From contig NZ_CP083746.1 in the NCBI RefSeq assembly GCF_020151015.1, forward strand, positions 3,625,001-3,689,000: 64,000 bases of DNA, written 5' to 3'. This document shows, one piece after another, positions 37,034 to 45,803 of this stretch. Within the stretch, counting starts at the first letter, position 1. Each line of letters starts with the position of its first letter. The notes beneath the pieces were generated by a model, which saw nothing but the letters and a program-made list of their open reading frames with translations, was not told where the DNA came from and did not search any database. The translations under genes and the position numbers were made by a program. Source of the DNA: Pseudomonas sp. p1(2021b). GTDB taxonomy: Bacteria; Pseudomonadota; Gammaproteobacteria; Pseudomonadales; Pseudomonadaceae.

Positions 37034-37037
37034 CCGT

Positions 37038-37352
37038 TCATTCGACTTTGCAGTTCACCGCGATGCGCAGCTTGATGATCTGCCGGTTGAACTTGGCGGT
37101 GACGTCCACGCTTTGGCCCGCCGGTACATTCACCCGGCGTACCCGCGGCGCCTCGGGGCCGTTGCGGAACGTCACCTTGCACGCCGCCGGGACCTGCCCG
37201 TAGTTATTCAAGGTGATGCTGCCGATGTCGTAGGCAGTGTCGTAGGTGGTGTAGTCCAGCTTGACCCCGGCCAGTTCCTTCTCCACCTCGATGGGGTAGG
37301 CCATGGCCCCCAGGGGCAGGCACAGCAGCAATGCCGCACAACATTTCTTCAT
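37038..37352 (-). CDS. Small periplasmic protein of unknown function
   Basis: 104 residues with a signal peptide (MKKCCAALLLCLPLGAMAYP) and a beta-rich mature domain with two cysteines (AACKVTF and VNCKVE at the C-terminus), suggesting an Ig-like periplasmic fold with one disulphide. AAGGAG precedes the ATG at 37352. Similar Pseudomonas proteins are sometimes mislabelled as phosphoglycerate kinase; nothing here supports an enzyme. It lies between azoR and a divergent LysR gene. Confidence 0.75.
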   Translation of the reverse strand: MKKCCAALLLCLPLGAMAYPIEVEKELAGVKLDYTTYDTAYDIGSITLNNYGQVPAACKVTFRNGPEAPRVRRVNVPAGQSVDVTAKFNRQIIKLRIAVNCKVE

Positions 37353-37400
37353 TGGGCGCTCTCCTTGGAAGAGCGCAGCTTAGGACAACAGGAGCCGAAG

Positions 37401-38324
37401 ATGAAAGCGCCACGTGTAACCCTGGATCAGTGGCGAACCCTCCAGGCGGTGGTCGACCACGGCGGGTTCGCCCAGGCCGCCGAAGCCCTGCACCGCTCGC
37501 AATCGTCGGTCAGCTACACCGTGGCGCGCATGCAGGAGCAGCTGGGCGTGCCGCTGCTGCGCATCGACGGGCGCAAGGCGGTGCTGACCGAAGCCGGCAA
37601 TGTGCTGCTGCGCCGTTCACGCCACCTGGTCAAGCAGGCCAGCCAGCTCGAGGACCTGGCCCACCACATGGAGCAAGGTTGGGAGGCCGAGGTACGCGTG
37701 GTGGTCGATGCCGCCTACCCCAGCGCCCGCCTGGTCCGGGCGTTGAGCGCCTTCATGCCGCAAAGCCGCGGGTGCCGGGTACGCCTGCGCGAGGAGGTGT
37801 TGTCCGGCGTCGAGGAAGTGCTGCACGAAGGCATCGCCGACCTTGCCATCAGCAGCTACAACATCGGCGGCTACCTGGGCGCCGAACTGAGCTCAGTGGA
37901 ATTCATCGCCGTCGCCCACCCCGAGCACAGCCTGCACCGCCTGGGCCGGGAAATCACCTTCCAGGACCTGGAAAGCCAGTTGCAGGTGGTGATCCGCGAC
38001 TCCGGCCGTGCCCAGCCGCGGGATGTCGGCTGGCTCGGCGCCGAGCAGCGCTGGACAGTCGGCAGCCTGGGTACCGCCGCCACCTTCGTCAGCAGCGGCC
38101 TGGGCTTTGCCTGGCTGCCCCGGCACATGATCGAGCGCGAGCTGCGCGACGGCGTGCTCAAGCCGCTGCCGTTGGATCAAGGTGGCAGCCGTCACCCACT
38201 GTTCTACCTTTATTCGAACAAGGACAAGACCTTGGGTCCGGCCACGCAGATCCTCATCGAGCTGCTGCGCAATTTCGACACAGCGCCATTGGACGTGCCC
38301 TTCGCAGCCCCCCCACAAGCCTGA
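37401..38324 (+). CDS. LysR-family transcriptional regulator
   Basis: 307 residues with an N-terminal LysR HTH (LDQWRTLQAVVDHGGFAQAA...RSQSSVSYTVARMQEQLG) and a C-terminal effector domain. The frame is open further upstream, but GGAG lies 6 bases before the ATG at 37401 and the HTH begins there. It is separated by 48 bp from the divergent small periplasmic gene; azoR lies beyond. The alpha/beta hydrolase gene starts 13 bases after its stop. The target is probably among these neighbours. Confidence 0.88.
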   Translation: MKAPRVTLDQWRTLQAVVDHGGFAQAAEALHRSQSSVSYTVARMQEQLGVPLLRIDGRKAVLTEAGNVLLRRSRHLVKQASQLEDLAHHMEQGWEAEVRVVVDAAYPSARLVRALSAFMPQSRGCRVRLREEVLSGVEEVLHEGIADLAISSYNIGGYLGAELSSVEFIAVAHPEHSLHRLGREITFQDLESQLQVVIRDSGRAQPRDVGWLGAEQRWTVGSLGTAATFVSSGLGFAWLPRHMIERELRDGVLKPLPLDQGGSRHPLFYLYSNKDKTLGPATQILIELLRNFDTAPLDVPFAAPPQA

Positions 38325-38337
38325 GAGGACCGCGCCC

Positions 38338-39150
38338 ATGGCCTATTTCGAGCACGAAGGATGCACGCTGCACTACGAGGAATACGGCCAGGGCGAACCC
38401 CTGGTGCTGCTGCATGGCCTGGGCTCGAGCTGCCAGGACTGGGAACTGCAAGTCCCGGTGCTTAGCCGCCATTACCGGGTGATTCTGATGGATATTCGCG
38501 GTCATGGTCGCTCCGACAAACCTCGCGACGGCTACCAGATCGCGACCTTCAGTGCCGACCTGCTGGCCCTGCTGGAGCACCTGCAGACCGGCCCGGTGCA
38601 CGTCGTCGGCCTGTCCATGGGTGGCATGGTGGGTTTTCAGTTCGCCGTCGACCACCCCGCCTGGCTACGCAGCCTGTGCATCGTCAACAGCGCCCCTGAG
38701 GTGCGACGCAACTCGATCGCTCACTGGATCTGGTGGATCAAACGCTGGAGCCTGGCGCGCATCCTCAGTGTCGAGACGATCGGCAAGGGCTTGGCCGAGC
38801 GGCTGTTCCCCAAGCCAGAACAAACCGAACTGCGTCACAAGATGGCCCAGCGCTGGGCGCGCAACGACAAGCGCGCCTACCTGCGCAGCTTCGATGCCAT
38901 CGTCGATTGGGGTGTGCAGGCGCGCATCGGGCAGATCCGCTGCCCGACCCTGGTGATCGCCGCCGACCACGATTACACCCCGATACAACTCAAGGAGCGC
39001 TATGTCGCCCTGATGCCCCAGGCGACACTGGCGGTGATCGCCGATTCCCGGCACGCTACTCCCCTCGACCAACCCGAGGTCTTCAACCAGACCCTGCTGC
39101 ACTTCCTCGCAGCAGCTTCCACTTCTCAAGGATCTTTGAGCCCATGCTGA
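38338..39150 (+). CDS. Alpha/beta-fold hydrolase
   Basis: 270 residues. Oxyanion-hole motif VLLHGLGSS, nucleophile elbow GLSMGGMVG (Ser), acid in IAADHDYTP and a C-terminal [11 protein letters not shown]is complete the catalytic triad of the esterase/haloperoxidase-like group. GAGAGGA precedes the ATG at 38338. Its last codons overlap the start of ppiA by 7 bases, so both are translated from one transcript. Substrate unknown. Confidence 0.88.
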   Translation: MAYFEHEGCTLHYEEYGQGEPLVLLHGLGSSCQDWELQVPVLSRHYRVILMDIRGHGRSDKPRDGYQIATFSADLLALLEHLQTGPVHVVGLSMGGMVGFQFAVDHPAWLRSLCIVNSAPEVRRNSIAHWIWWIKRWSLARILSVETIGKGLAERLFPKPEQTELRHKMAQRWARNDKRAYLRSFDAIVDWGVQARIGQIRCPTLVIAADHDYTPIQLKERYVALMPQATLAVIADSRHATPLDQPEVFNQTLLHFLAAASTSQGSLSPC

Positions 39151-39701
39151 AAAAACTCCTGCTCACCGCCTGCTCGGTCGCCTTCGCCACCAGCGTCATG
39201 GCTTCGGACAAGACCCCTCACGTCCTGCTGGACACCAGCTTCGGCCAGGTCGAGATCGAGCTGAACGCCGAAAAGGCGCCGATCAGCACGAAGAACTTCC
39301 TCGAATACGTCGACAGCGGCTTCTACAACAACACCATCTTCCACCGCGTGATCCCAGGCTTCATGGCCCAGGGCGGCGGCTTCACCGACCAGATGGTGCA
39401 AAAGCCGACCCGCGACCCGATCCGCAACGAGGCCAGCAACGGTCTGGCCAACACGCGCGGCACCCTGGCCATGGCGCGTACCTCCGACCCGAACTCGGCC
39501 ACCAGCCAGTTCTTCATCAACGTGGCCGATAACGATTTCCTCAACCCGGGCCGCGACCGTGGCTACGCGGTGTTCGGCAAGGTGACCAAAGGCATGGAGG
39601 TGGTCGACCAGATCGTCAACTCGCCTACCACCACCAAGCAAGGCATGCGTGACGTACCAGCAGACCCGGTGTACATCAAGTCCGCCAAACGCATCGACTG
39701 A
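39144..39701 (+). CDS. ppiA: Periplasmic peptidyl-prolyl cis-trans isomerase A (cyclophilin)
   Basis: 185 residues with a signal peptide ([20 protein letters not shown]) and a cyclophilin domain: [15 protein letters not shown] with the catalytic Arg, and [16 protein letters not shown]. It catalyses proline isomerisation during folding of periplasmic and outer-membrane proteins. Its ATG lies inside the end of the hydrolase gene. The ABC exporter follows after 62 bp. Confidence 0.93.
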   Translation: MLKKLLLTACSVAFATSVMASDKTPHVLLDTSFGQVEIELNAEKAPISTKNFLEYVDSGFYNNTIFHRVIPGFMAQGGGFTDQMVQKPTRDPIRNEASNGLANTRGTLAMARTSDPNSATSQFFINVADNDFLNPGRDRGYAVFGKVTKGMEVVDQIVNSPTTTKQGMRDVPADPVYIKSAKRID

Positions 39702-39763
39702 TCGCCGGTCTCACAAGGATGTGAACCCGCCTTGAGGTCGGATGGAACAGGAGTGTGTCCACC

Positions 39764-41596
39764 ATGTTGTACCGCCGCTTCGAACAGCTGATCGACATTT
39801 TCCGCGAGGCGCCCAGCGAGGCGCCGCCAAGCCAGGTATGGCCGTTCTACCTGTATTACCTGCGCCAGGTCTGGCCCAGCTTCATTGCGCTGCTGGTGGT
39901 CGGCCTGGTGGCCGCGCTGATCGAGGTGGCCATGTTCAGCTACCTGAGCCGGATCATCGACCTGGCCCAGGCCACGCCGGGCACCGAGTTCTTCAGCCGG
40001 CACAGCGGCGAGCTGGCCTGGATGCTGGTGGTCATCCTGGTGCTGCGGCCGGTGTTCTTCGGCCTGCACGACCTGCTGGTGCACCAGACCATCAGCCCGG
40101 GCATGACCAGCCTGATCCGTTGGCAGAACCACACCTACGTGCTCAAGCAGAGCCTGAACTTCTTCCAGAGCGACTTCGCCGGGCGCATCGCCCAGCGCAT
40201 CATGCAGACCGGCAACTCCCTGCGCGACTCGGCGGTGCAAGCCGTGGACGCGCTCTGGCACGTACTCATCTACGCCATCAGCTCCCTGGTACTGTTCGCC
40301 GAAGCCGACTGGCGGCTGATGCTGCCATTGCTGGCCTGGATCGCCTGCTACATCGCCGCGCTCTACTACTTCGTACCCCGGGTCAAGGAACGCTCGGTGA
40401 TTTCCTCCGACGCCCGCTCCAAGCTGATGGGGCGCATCGTCGATGGCTACACCAACATCGCCACCCTCAAGCTGTTCGCCCATACCGACTACGAACAGCA
40501 GTACGCCCGCGAAGCGATCAGCGAGCAGACCGAGAAGACCCAGCTGGCCTCGCGGGTGGTCACCAGCATGGACGTGGTCATCACCGGCCTCAACGGCCTG
40601 TTGGTAGTGGGCACCACGGGCCTGGCCCTGTGGCTGTGGAGCCAGTCGCTGATCACCGTTGGCGCCATCGCACTGGCCACGGGCCTGGTGATCCGCATCA
40701 TCAACATGTCCGGCTGGATCATGTGGGTGGTCAATGGCATCTTCGAGAACATCGGCATGGTCCAGGACGGCCTGCAGACCATCGCCCAGCCGGTCAGCGT
40801 CATCGACAAGCCTGGCGCCCCGGCACTGCAGGTCAGCCGTGGCGCGGTGCGCTTCGACCATGTGGACTTTCATTACGGCAAGGGCAACAAGGTCATCGAC
40901 GGGCTGGACCTGGACATCCGCCCCGGCGAGAAGATCGGCCTGATCGGCCCTTCCGGCGCCGGCAAGTCGACCCTGGTCAACCTGTTGCTGCGTCTGTACG
41001 ACGTGGACAGCGGGCGCATCCTCATCGACGGCCAGGACATCGCCGAGGTCAACCAGGCCAGCCTGCGCGCGCAGATCGGCATGATCACCCAGGACACCTC
41101 GCTGCTGCATCGCTCGATCCGTGACAACCTGCTGTATGGCCGGCCGGATGCCAGCGAGGCGCAAGTCTGGGAGGCCGTGCGCCAGGCCCGGGCCGACGAA
41201 TTCATCCCCCAGCTCTCCGACGCCCAGGGGCGCACCGGGTTCGATGCCCATGTGGGCGAGCGCGGTGTCAAGCTCTCCGGTGGCCAGCGCCAGCGCATCG
41301 CCATTGCCCGGGTGCTGCTCAAGAATGCGCCGATCCTGATCATGGACGAAGCCACCTCGGCGCTGGATTCGGAAGTCGAGGCGGCGATCCAGGAGAGCCT
41401 GGAGACCTTGATGCAAGGCAAGACGGTGATCGCCATCGCCCACCGCCTGTCCACCATCGCCCGTATGGACCGGCTGGTGGTGCTGGACAAAGGGCGCATC
41501 GTCGAAAGCGGTACCCATGCCGAGCTGCTGGCCGAGCGCGGGTTGTATGCGCGGTTGTGGCATCACCAGACCGGCGGGTTCGTCGGGGTGGATTGA
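39764..41596 (+). CDS. ABC exporter, fused permease and ATPase
   Basis: 610 residues: an N-terminal six-helix exporter domain (about 25-320) and a nucleotide-binding domain with Walker A GPSGAGKST, signature KLSGGQRQR, Walker B ILIMDEATSALD and the H-loop AHRLST. It belongs to the MsbA/multidrug half-transporter type and would work as a homodimer. AGGAG lies 10 bases before the ATG at 39764, while the GTG at 39755 is only one base from it, so the ATG is preferred. Substrate unknown. Confidence 0.9.
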   Translation: MLYRRFEQLIDIFREAPSEAPPSQVWPFYLYYLRQVWPSFIALLVVGLVAALIEVAMFSYLSRIIDLAQATPGTEFFSRHSGELAWMLVVILVLRPVFFGLHDLLVHQTISPGMTSLIRWQNHTYVLKQSLNFFQSDFAGRIAQRIMQTGNSLRDSAVQAVDALWHVLIYAISSLVLFAEADWRLMLPLLAWIACYIAALYYFVPRVKERSVISSDARSKLMGRIVDGYTNIATLKLFAHTDYEQQYAREAISEQTEKTQLASRVVTSMDVVITGLNGLLVVGTTGLALWLWSQSLITVGAIALATGLVIRIINMSGWIMWVVNGIFENIGMVQDGLQTIAQPVSVIDKPGAPALQVSRGAVRFDHVDFHYGKGNKVIDGLDLDIRPGEKIGLIGPSGAGKSTLVNLLLRLYDVDSGRILIDGQDIAEVNQASLRAQIGMITQDTSLLHRSIRDNLLYGRPDASEAQVWEAVRQARADEFIPQLSDAQGRTGFDAHVGERGVKLSGGQRQRIAIARVLLKNAPILIMDEATSALDSEVEAAIQESLETLMQGKTVIAIAHRLSTIARMDRLVVLDKGRIVESGTHAELLAERGLYARLWHHQTGGFVGVD

Positions 41597-41603
41597 ATAG
41601 GGT

Positions 41604-41650
41604 CCGGGGCCGCCTTGCGGCCCTTCGCGGCACAAGGCCGCTCCTACACC
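41604..41650. repeat. REP-type hairpin
   Basis: GGGCCGCCTTGCGGCCC hairpin followed by TTCGCGGCACAAGGCCGCTC, a REP core, between convergent genes. Confidence 0.7.
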
Positions 41651-41665
41651 TGCGATTGGGCCCGC

Positions 41666-42793
41666 TCAGGCCCTCCGGTAAGGCAACATCTCCCGCGCCT
41701 GCTCGGCATAGGCCCTCACCCCTGCCCGCTCCTGTTCGAGGAAATCCCCCACCGCCCGACGCAACCCCGGGTGCAGCAGGTAATGCCACGACCGGGTCAG
41801 CACCGGCTCGAAGCCCCGGATCAACTTGTGCTCGCCCTGGGCCCCGGCATCGAACCGCCGCAGCCCTTCTTCGATGGCGAACGTCATGCCCTGGTAGAAG
41901 CAGGTTTCGAAATGCAGCCGATCGAATTCGTCCAGGCACCCCCAATAACGCCCATACAGGCTGTCACCACCGACCAGGCTCAGGGCCATGGCCACCTCGC
42001 GCCCGTGCTGGCGGGCCACCACCACCCGCACTGCCTCGGGCATGCGCTCGGCCAGCAGGCTGAAGAATTCGCGGGTCAGATAGGGCGTACGGCGCCGCAC
42101 CGCATAGGTGTTGGCGTAGCACAGGTAGACGAAGTCCCACTGCGCCTCGCTCAGTTCCTCGCCGCGCAACCAGCGGAAGTCGATCCCCTGCCCGGCCACC
42201 TGCTCGCGCTCCTTGCGCATCTGCTTGCGCTTGCGAGAGCTCAGGGTGTCGAGGAAGTCCTGGAAGTCGCGGTAGCCGCGGTTGTGCCAGTGAAATTGGC
42301 AACCCAGGCGCTCCATCCATCCCGGCAAGCCGGCGATGCGTTCGTCGAGGGCGCTGTCGGTGAAATTGATGTGCGCGCCAGAGAGCTCACCCTTGCCCAG
42401 GTACTCGGGAATGGCCTGCAGCATGAGCAACCCATCGGCCGGCTCGGCCGCCAGCAGGCGCGGACCGCTCACCGGGCTGAACGGTACCGCGCCGAGCAGC
42501 TTGGGGTAGTAGCGGATGCCCGCGCGTTCACAGGCATCGGCCCAGCCGTGATCGAACACGTACTCACCGAAGGAGTGCCACTTGCGATAGGCCGGCAGCA
42601 CTGCACGCACCTGCCCATCGCGCTCCAGCACCAGATGCTCGGCCGCCCAGCCGGTCGCGGGCGCGACGCTGCCGCTGTCCTCCAGGGCGCCGAGGAAGGC
42701 ATGGCGCAGGAAAGGTTGACCGGCGGGCACCAGGGCATCCCAGGTCGCCGCCGACAGGTCACGTAGATGGGCAAGGCTGTACAGGCTGGTCAC
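41666..42793 (-). CDS. GNAT/FemAB-like N-acetyltransferase (DUF482, peptidogalycan-type)
   Basis: 375 residues. Conserved blocks PFLRHAFLGALEDSGSV, YRDFQDFLDTLSSRKRKQMRKER, GRYWGCLDEFDRLHFETCFYQG and GAQGEHKLIRGFEP match the DUF482 family, related to FemAB/GNAT acyltransferases. The substrate is unknown. The ATG at 42793 begins a protein of normal family length. It is convergent with the ABC exporter and divergent from the porin; the 250-bp gap holds the porin promoter, but I saw no clear motif. Confidence 0.88.
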   Translation of the reverse strand: MTSLYSLAHLRDLSAATWDALVPAGQPFLRHAFLGALEDSGSVAPATGWAAEHLVLERDGQVRAVLPAYRKWHSFGEYVFDHGWADACERAGIRYYPKLLGAVPFSPVSGPRLLAAEPADGLLMLQAIPEYLGKGELSGAHINFTDSALDERIAGLPGWMERLGCQFHWHNRGYRDFQDFLDTLSSRKRKQMRKEREQVAGQGIDFRWLRGEELSEAQWDFVYLCYANTYAVRRRTPYLTREFFSLLAERMPEAVRVVVARQHGREVAMALSLVGGDSLYGRYWGCLDEFDRLHFETCFYQGMTFAIEEGLRRFDAGAQGEHKLIRGFEPVLTRSWHYLLHPGLRRAVGDFLEQERAGVRAYAEQAREMLPYRRA

Positions 42794-43043
42794 GATGTCG
42801 ACTCACAGGCCAGGAAGTGGCCAGTATCCCGAAGTGGGTCGCGACACTCAAATGGCGCGTTCACGGCCTGCTCACTTAACCGCAGTGCCATCAAATAGAC
42901 ATTATTCTGTCACGCCTCCCCGCAATACTGGCGCCTGTTTTTCGGAACCCCGGCAACCCCTCTAGCCAGGGCCTTTCCGAAGGCATGCCAACTAAGGGGC
43001 AGGCGCAAGAGCCTCCCCAACTTTTTCCAACAGGGAGAACCTT

Positions 43044-44288
43044 ATGCGTCTTGTTTCTACACTTACCGGAGTAAGCCTCACCGGCATGATGCTGGCACTG
43101 AGCGCTCCGGCCAGTGCTGCAGTCGACGCCAAGCTGCTCGAGATGCTCCGCGCCAACGGCTCGATCAACCAGGCGCAGTACAACGAACTGCAGGCCGATC
43201 TGGCCAAGGAAACCAAGGAAAAGGCAGAGCAGAAAGCCCAGGCCGATCGCCTGAGCTCCTTCGAGCAGAAAGTGGCATGGGCCGCCAAGACCCAGATCAA
43301 GGGCGACGTGCGCCTGCGCTACGAAGACGTCAACGTCGACAACCCCAACAGCCGCAGCGGCAACCAGGACCGCGAGCGCGTCCGTGCCCGCGTCGGCTTC
43401 TACAGCCAGATCAACCCGCAGGTCGATGCCGGTATCCGCGTGGCCACCGGCAGCAGTTCCGATGCCCGCTCCACCAACCAGAGCCTGGACAACTACTTCG
43501 ACAAGAAGTCGCTGTGGGTAGACCTGGCCTACCTCGACTGGCACCCGACCGCCGTGCCGAACCTGCACCTGATCGGCGGCAAGATGCCTCAGCCTTGGGT
43601 GAGCATGGGCGACATCATCTGGGACAGCGACATCAACCCCGAAGGCGTGGCCGTCACCTACAAGACCGACCTGGGCGGCGCCGAGCTGTTCGGCAGCGCC
43701 GGCCACTACAACCTCAAGGACAACGTGGACGGCGACGGCGTGCAGTTCAAGCACGATGCCCAGCTGTACCACGGCCAGTTGGGCGCACGCTTCGATGCGG
43801 CCGACACCGTCAAGGTCACCGTGGGTACCAGCATCTACGGCTATGACAATGACAAGGAATCGGCTGCCCTGCGCGCCTTCGGCAACACCACCAACGAGTT
43901 CAACCTGGTGGAAGGCTTCGGCCAAGTGGACTTCACCGGCTTCGCCATCCCGCTGTCGGCCTACGGCCAGTACGTGAAGAACACCGAAAGCACCGACGGC
44001 GAAGACAAGGCCTGGCTGGCCGGCCTGAAGACCAAGCTCGGCGCCTGGAGCCTGGATTACAACTACCGCGACGTGCAGCGCAACGCGGTGGTCAGCGCCT
44101 TCACCGACTCCGACTTCGGTGCCGGCTTCACCGGTTCGCGCGGTCACAAGTTCAAGGTTGGCTATGAGATCGACAAGAACTTCTCGCTGGGCGCAGCCTA
44201 CCTGATGGCCAAGACCGACCTGTCTCAGCTGCCGAACAGCAATGCCGACGTCGACACCCTGCAGGTCGATCTGGAAGCCAAGTTCTAA
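43044..44288 (+). CDS. Outer-membrane porin (putative porin family)
   Basis: 414 residues with a signal peptide (LTGMMLALSAPASA), an N-terminal coiled-coil segment (about 40-75, KETKEKAEQKAQADRLSSFE) and a beta-barrel of about 16 strands ending in VDLEAKF with the terminal Phe needed for assembly. It matches the Pseudomonas putative-porin family rather than OprD or OprF. The GGGAGAACCTT leader supports the ATG at 43044. A strong terminator follows. Substrate unknown. Confidence 0.88.
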   Translation: MRLVSTLTGVSLTGMMLALSAPASAAVDAKLLEMLRANGSINQAQYNELQADLAKETKEKAEQKAQADRLSSFEQKVAWAAKTQIKGDVRLRYEDVNVDNPNSRSGNQDRERVRARVGFYSQINPQVDAGIRVATGSSSDARSTNQSLDNYFDKKSLWVDLAYLDWHPTAVPNLHLIGGKMPQPWVSMGDIIWDSDINPEGVAVTYKTDLGGAELFGSAGHYNLKDNVDGDGVQFKHDAQLYHGQLGARFDAADTVKVTVGTSIYGYDNDKESAALRAFGNTTNEFNLVEGFGQVDFTGFAIPLSAYGQYVKNTESTDGEDKAWLAGLKTKLGAWSLDYNYRDVQRNAVVSAFTDSDFGAGFTGSRGHKFKVGYEIDKNFSLGAAYLMAKTDLSQLPNSNADVDTLQVDLEAKF

Positions 44289-44313
44289 GCGCAAGCTCCC
44301 CTGCGTCACTCAG

Positions 44314-44355
44314 GCGGGAAGTGCCGACCCCATCCGGCACTTCCCGCTTTTTTTT
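44314..44355 (+). terminator. Rho-independent terminator of the porin gene
   Basis: Perfect 13-bp stem GCGGGAAGTGCCG / CGGCACTTCCCGC, 8-base loop, followed by eight T. Confidence 0.96.
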
Positions 44356-44373
44356 GCCTGTTGCACATGCGTC

Positions 44374-44456
44374 GGCCCCATCGCGGGACAAGCCCGCTCC
44401 TACAGGTACGACGTCAATGCTGCCATTGTGCGAGCTTGCCCCGCGACGGGGCCGGT
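44374..44456. repeat. REP element pair (imperfect)
   Basis: GGCCCCATCGCGGGACAAGCCCGCTCCTACAGG and an inverted GAGCTTGCCCCGCGACGGGGCC arm between the porin and the KAS III gene (only short parts quoted: TCGCGGGACAAGCCCGCTCC). Confidence 0.7.
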
Positions 44457-44464
44457 ACGGGGGA

Positions 44465-45586
44465 TCAGCGCTTGCGCAGGATCACGCTACCGATCGAATA
44501 CCCCGCACCGAACGAACTGAGCACGCCCAAGGCGCCCTTGGGCAGGTCATCCTGGTACAGGTGGAAAGCAATCACCGAGCCCGCCGAACTGGTGTTGGCA
44601 TAACGGTCCAGAATCACCGGTGCATCGTCCTCGGCGACCTCGCGCCCCACCAGCTTCTTGACGATCAGGTGGTTCATGCTGAGGTTGGCCTGGTGCAGCC
44701 AGAAGCGATTGACGTCGCTCGGTTGCAGGTCGTTTTCCTCCAGGTGCTGGCCGATCAGCTCGGCGACCTTCGGGCAGACCTCCTTGAATACCTTGCGGCC
44801 TTCCTGCACGAACAGCTTGTCTGGCGCGTCGATCCCCTCCTCCGCTGCCCGGTTGAGGAAACCGAAGTTATTGCGGATGTTGTTGGAGAAGCCGGTCCAC
44901 AGCTTGGTGCTGACGACCTCGAACTGGTGCGCCGAGGTGGCCTGGTCGGCGCGTTCGACCAGTACGGCGGTGGCGGCATCGCCGAAGATGAAGTGGCTGT
45001 CGCGGTCACGGAAGTTCAAGTGCCCGGTGCAAATCTCCGGGTTGACCATCAGTACCGCGCGGGCCTGGCCCAGTTGCACGCTGTTGGCGGCGGTCTGGAT
45101 GCCGAAAGTGGCCGAGGAGCAGGCCACGTTCATGTCGAAGGCAAAGCCTTCTATGCCCAGCGCCTGTTGCACTTCGATGGAGATAGCCGGGTACGGGCGC
45201 TGCAGGTTGGAGCAGGCGACGATCACCCCGTCCACGTCGGCGGCAGTGCGGCCTGCACGCTCGAGGGCCTGGCGAGCGGCGGCCACGGCCATTTCACAGA
45301 GGATCGACGGCTCGTCATTGGAGCGCTCCGGCAGGCGCGGCTTCATGCGTTGCGGGTCGAGAATGCCGGCCTTGTCCATGACGAAGCGGCTCTTGATGCC
45401 GGAAGCCTTCTCGATGAAGGCCGCGTCGGACAGCGGTGCGGCCTCCAGCTCGCCGCGCTCGATGGCGGCGGCGTTGTCCTGGTTGTACTGCTGCGCCCAG
45501 GTGTTGAAGGACGCCACCAGTTCTTCGTTGGAAATGCTCTGGGCCGGGGTATACAGGCCGGTGCCGCTGATCACGACGTTATGCAC
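44465..45586 (-). CDS. fabH: Beta-ketoacyl-ACP synthase III (KAS III, FabH family)
   Basis: 373 residues of the thiolase-like fold. The catalytic triad is visible: Cys in [10 protein letters not shown], His in [10 protein letters not shown] and Asn in [16 protein letters not shown] enzymes condense an acyl-CoA with malonyl-ACP. In P. aeruginosa a KAS III (PA3286, from memory) in a similar neighbourhood shunts octanoyl-CoA from beta-oxidation into synthesis, which fits the nearby fadD genes; this link is inference. The start is GTG 45586, giving [14 protein letters not shown], with AGAGGA 6 bases upstream; the upstream open stretch has no better start. Confidence 0.9.
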   Translation of the reverse strand: MHNVVISGTGLYTPAQSISNEELVASFNTWAQQYNQDNAAAIERGELEAAPLSDAAFIEKASGIKSRFVMDKAGILDPQRMKPRLPERSNDEPSILCEMAVAAARQALERAGRTAADVDGVIVACSNLQRPYPAISIEVQQALGIEGFAFDMNVACSSATFGIQTAANSVQLGQARAVLMVNPEICTGHLNFRDRDSHFIFGDAATAVLVERADQATSAHQFEVVSTKLWTGFSNNIRNNFGFLNRAAEEGIDAPDKLFVQEGRKVFKEVCPKVAELIGQHLEENDLQPSDVNRFWLHQANLSMNHLIVKKLVGREVAEDDAPVILDRYANTSSAGSVIAFHLYQDDLPKGALGVLSSFGAGYSIGSVILRKR

Positions 45587-45728
45587 GGTCGTTCCTCTGG
45601 TCAGAGGCCATCGCCACGCGGCGCTGGCCGGAAAGGGCAACATAATGGCACTTTAGTACCAATTTATACGCGAGGGCTGTGCCCTCGATCACAAGGCAAG
45701 CCCGCACTCTCAGGATAGGCGCTGTCCC

Positions 45729-45770
45729 TGTAGAAGCGGGCTTGCCCCGCGATGGGCCGCACAGCGGCCC
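45729..45770. repeat. REP element
   Basis: TAGAAGCGGGCTTGCCCCGCGATGGG followed by GGCCGCACAGCGGCC, between the ends of fabH-like upstream region and hrpA (quoted in short: GCGGGCTTGCCCCGCG). Confidence 0.65.
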
Positions 45771-45803
45771 AGATTCCCGCAAGTTTGCCACATTTCCCCA
45801 GCT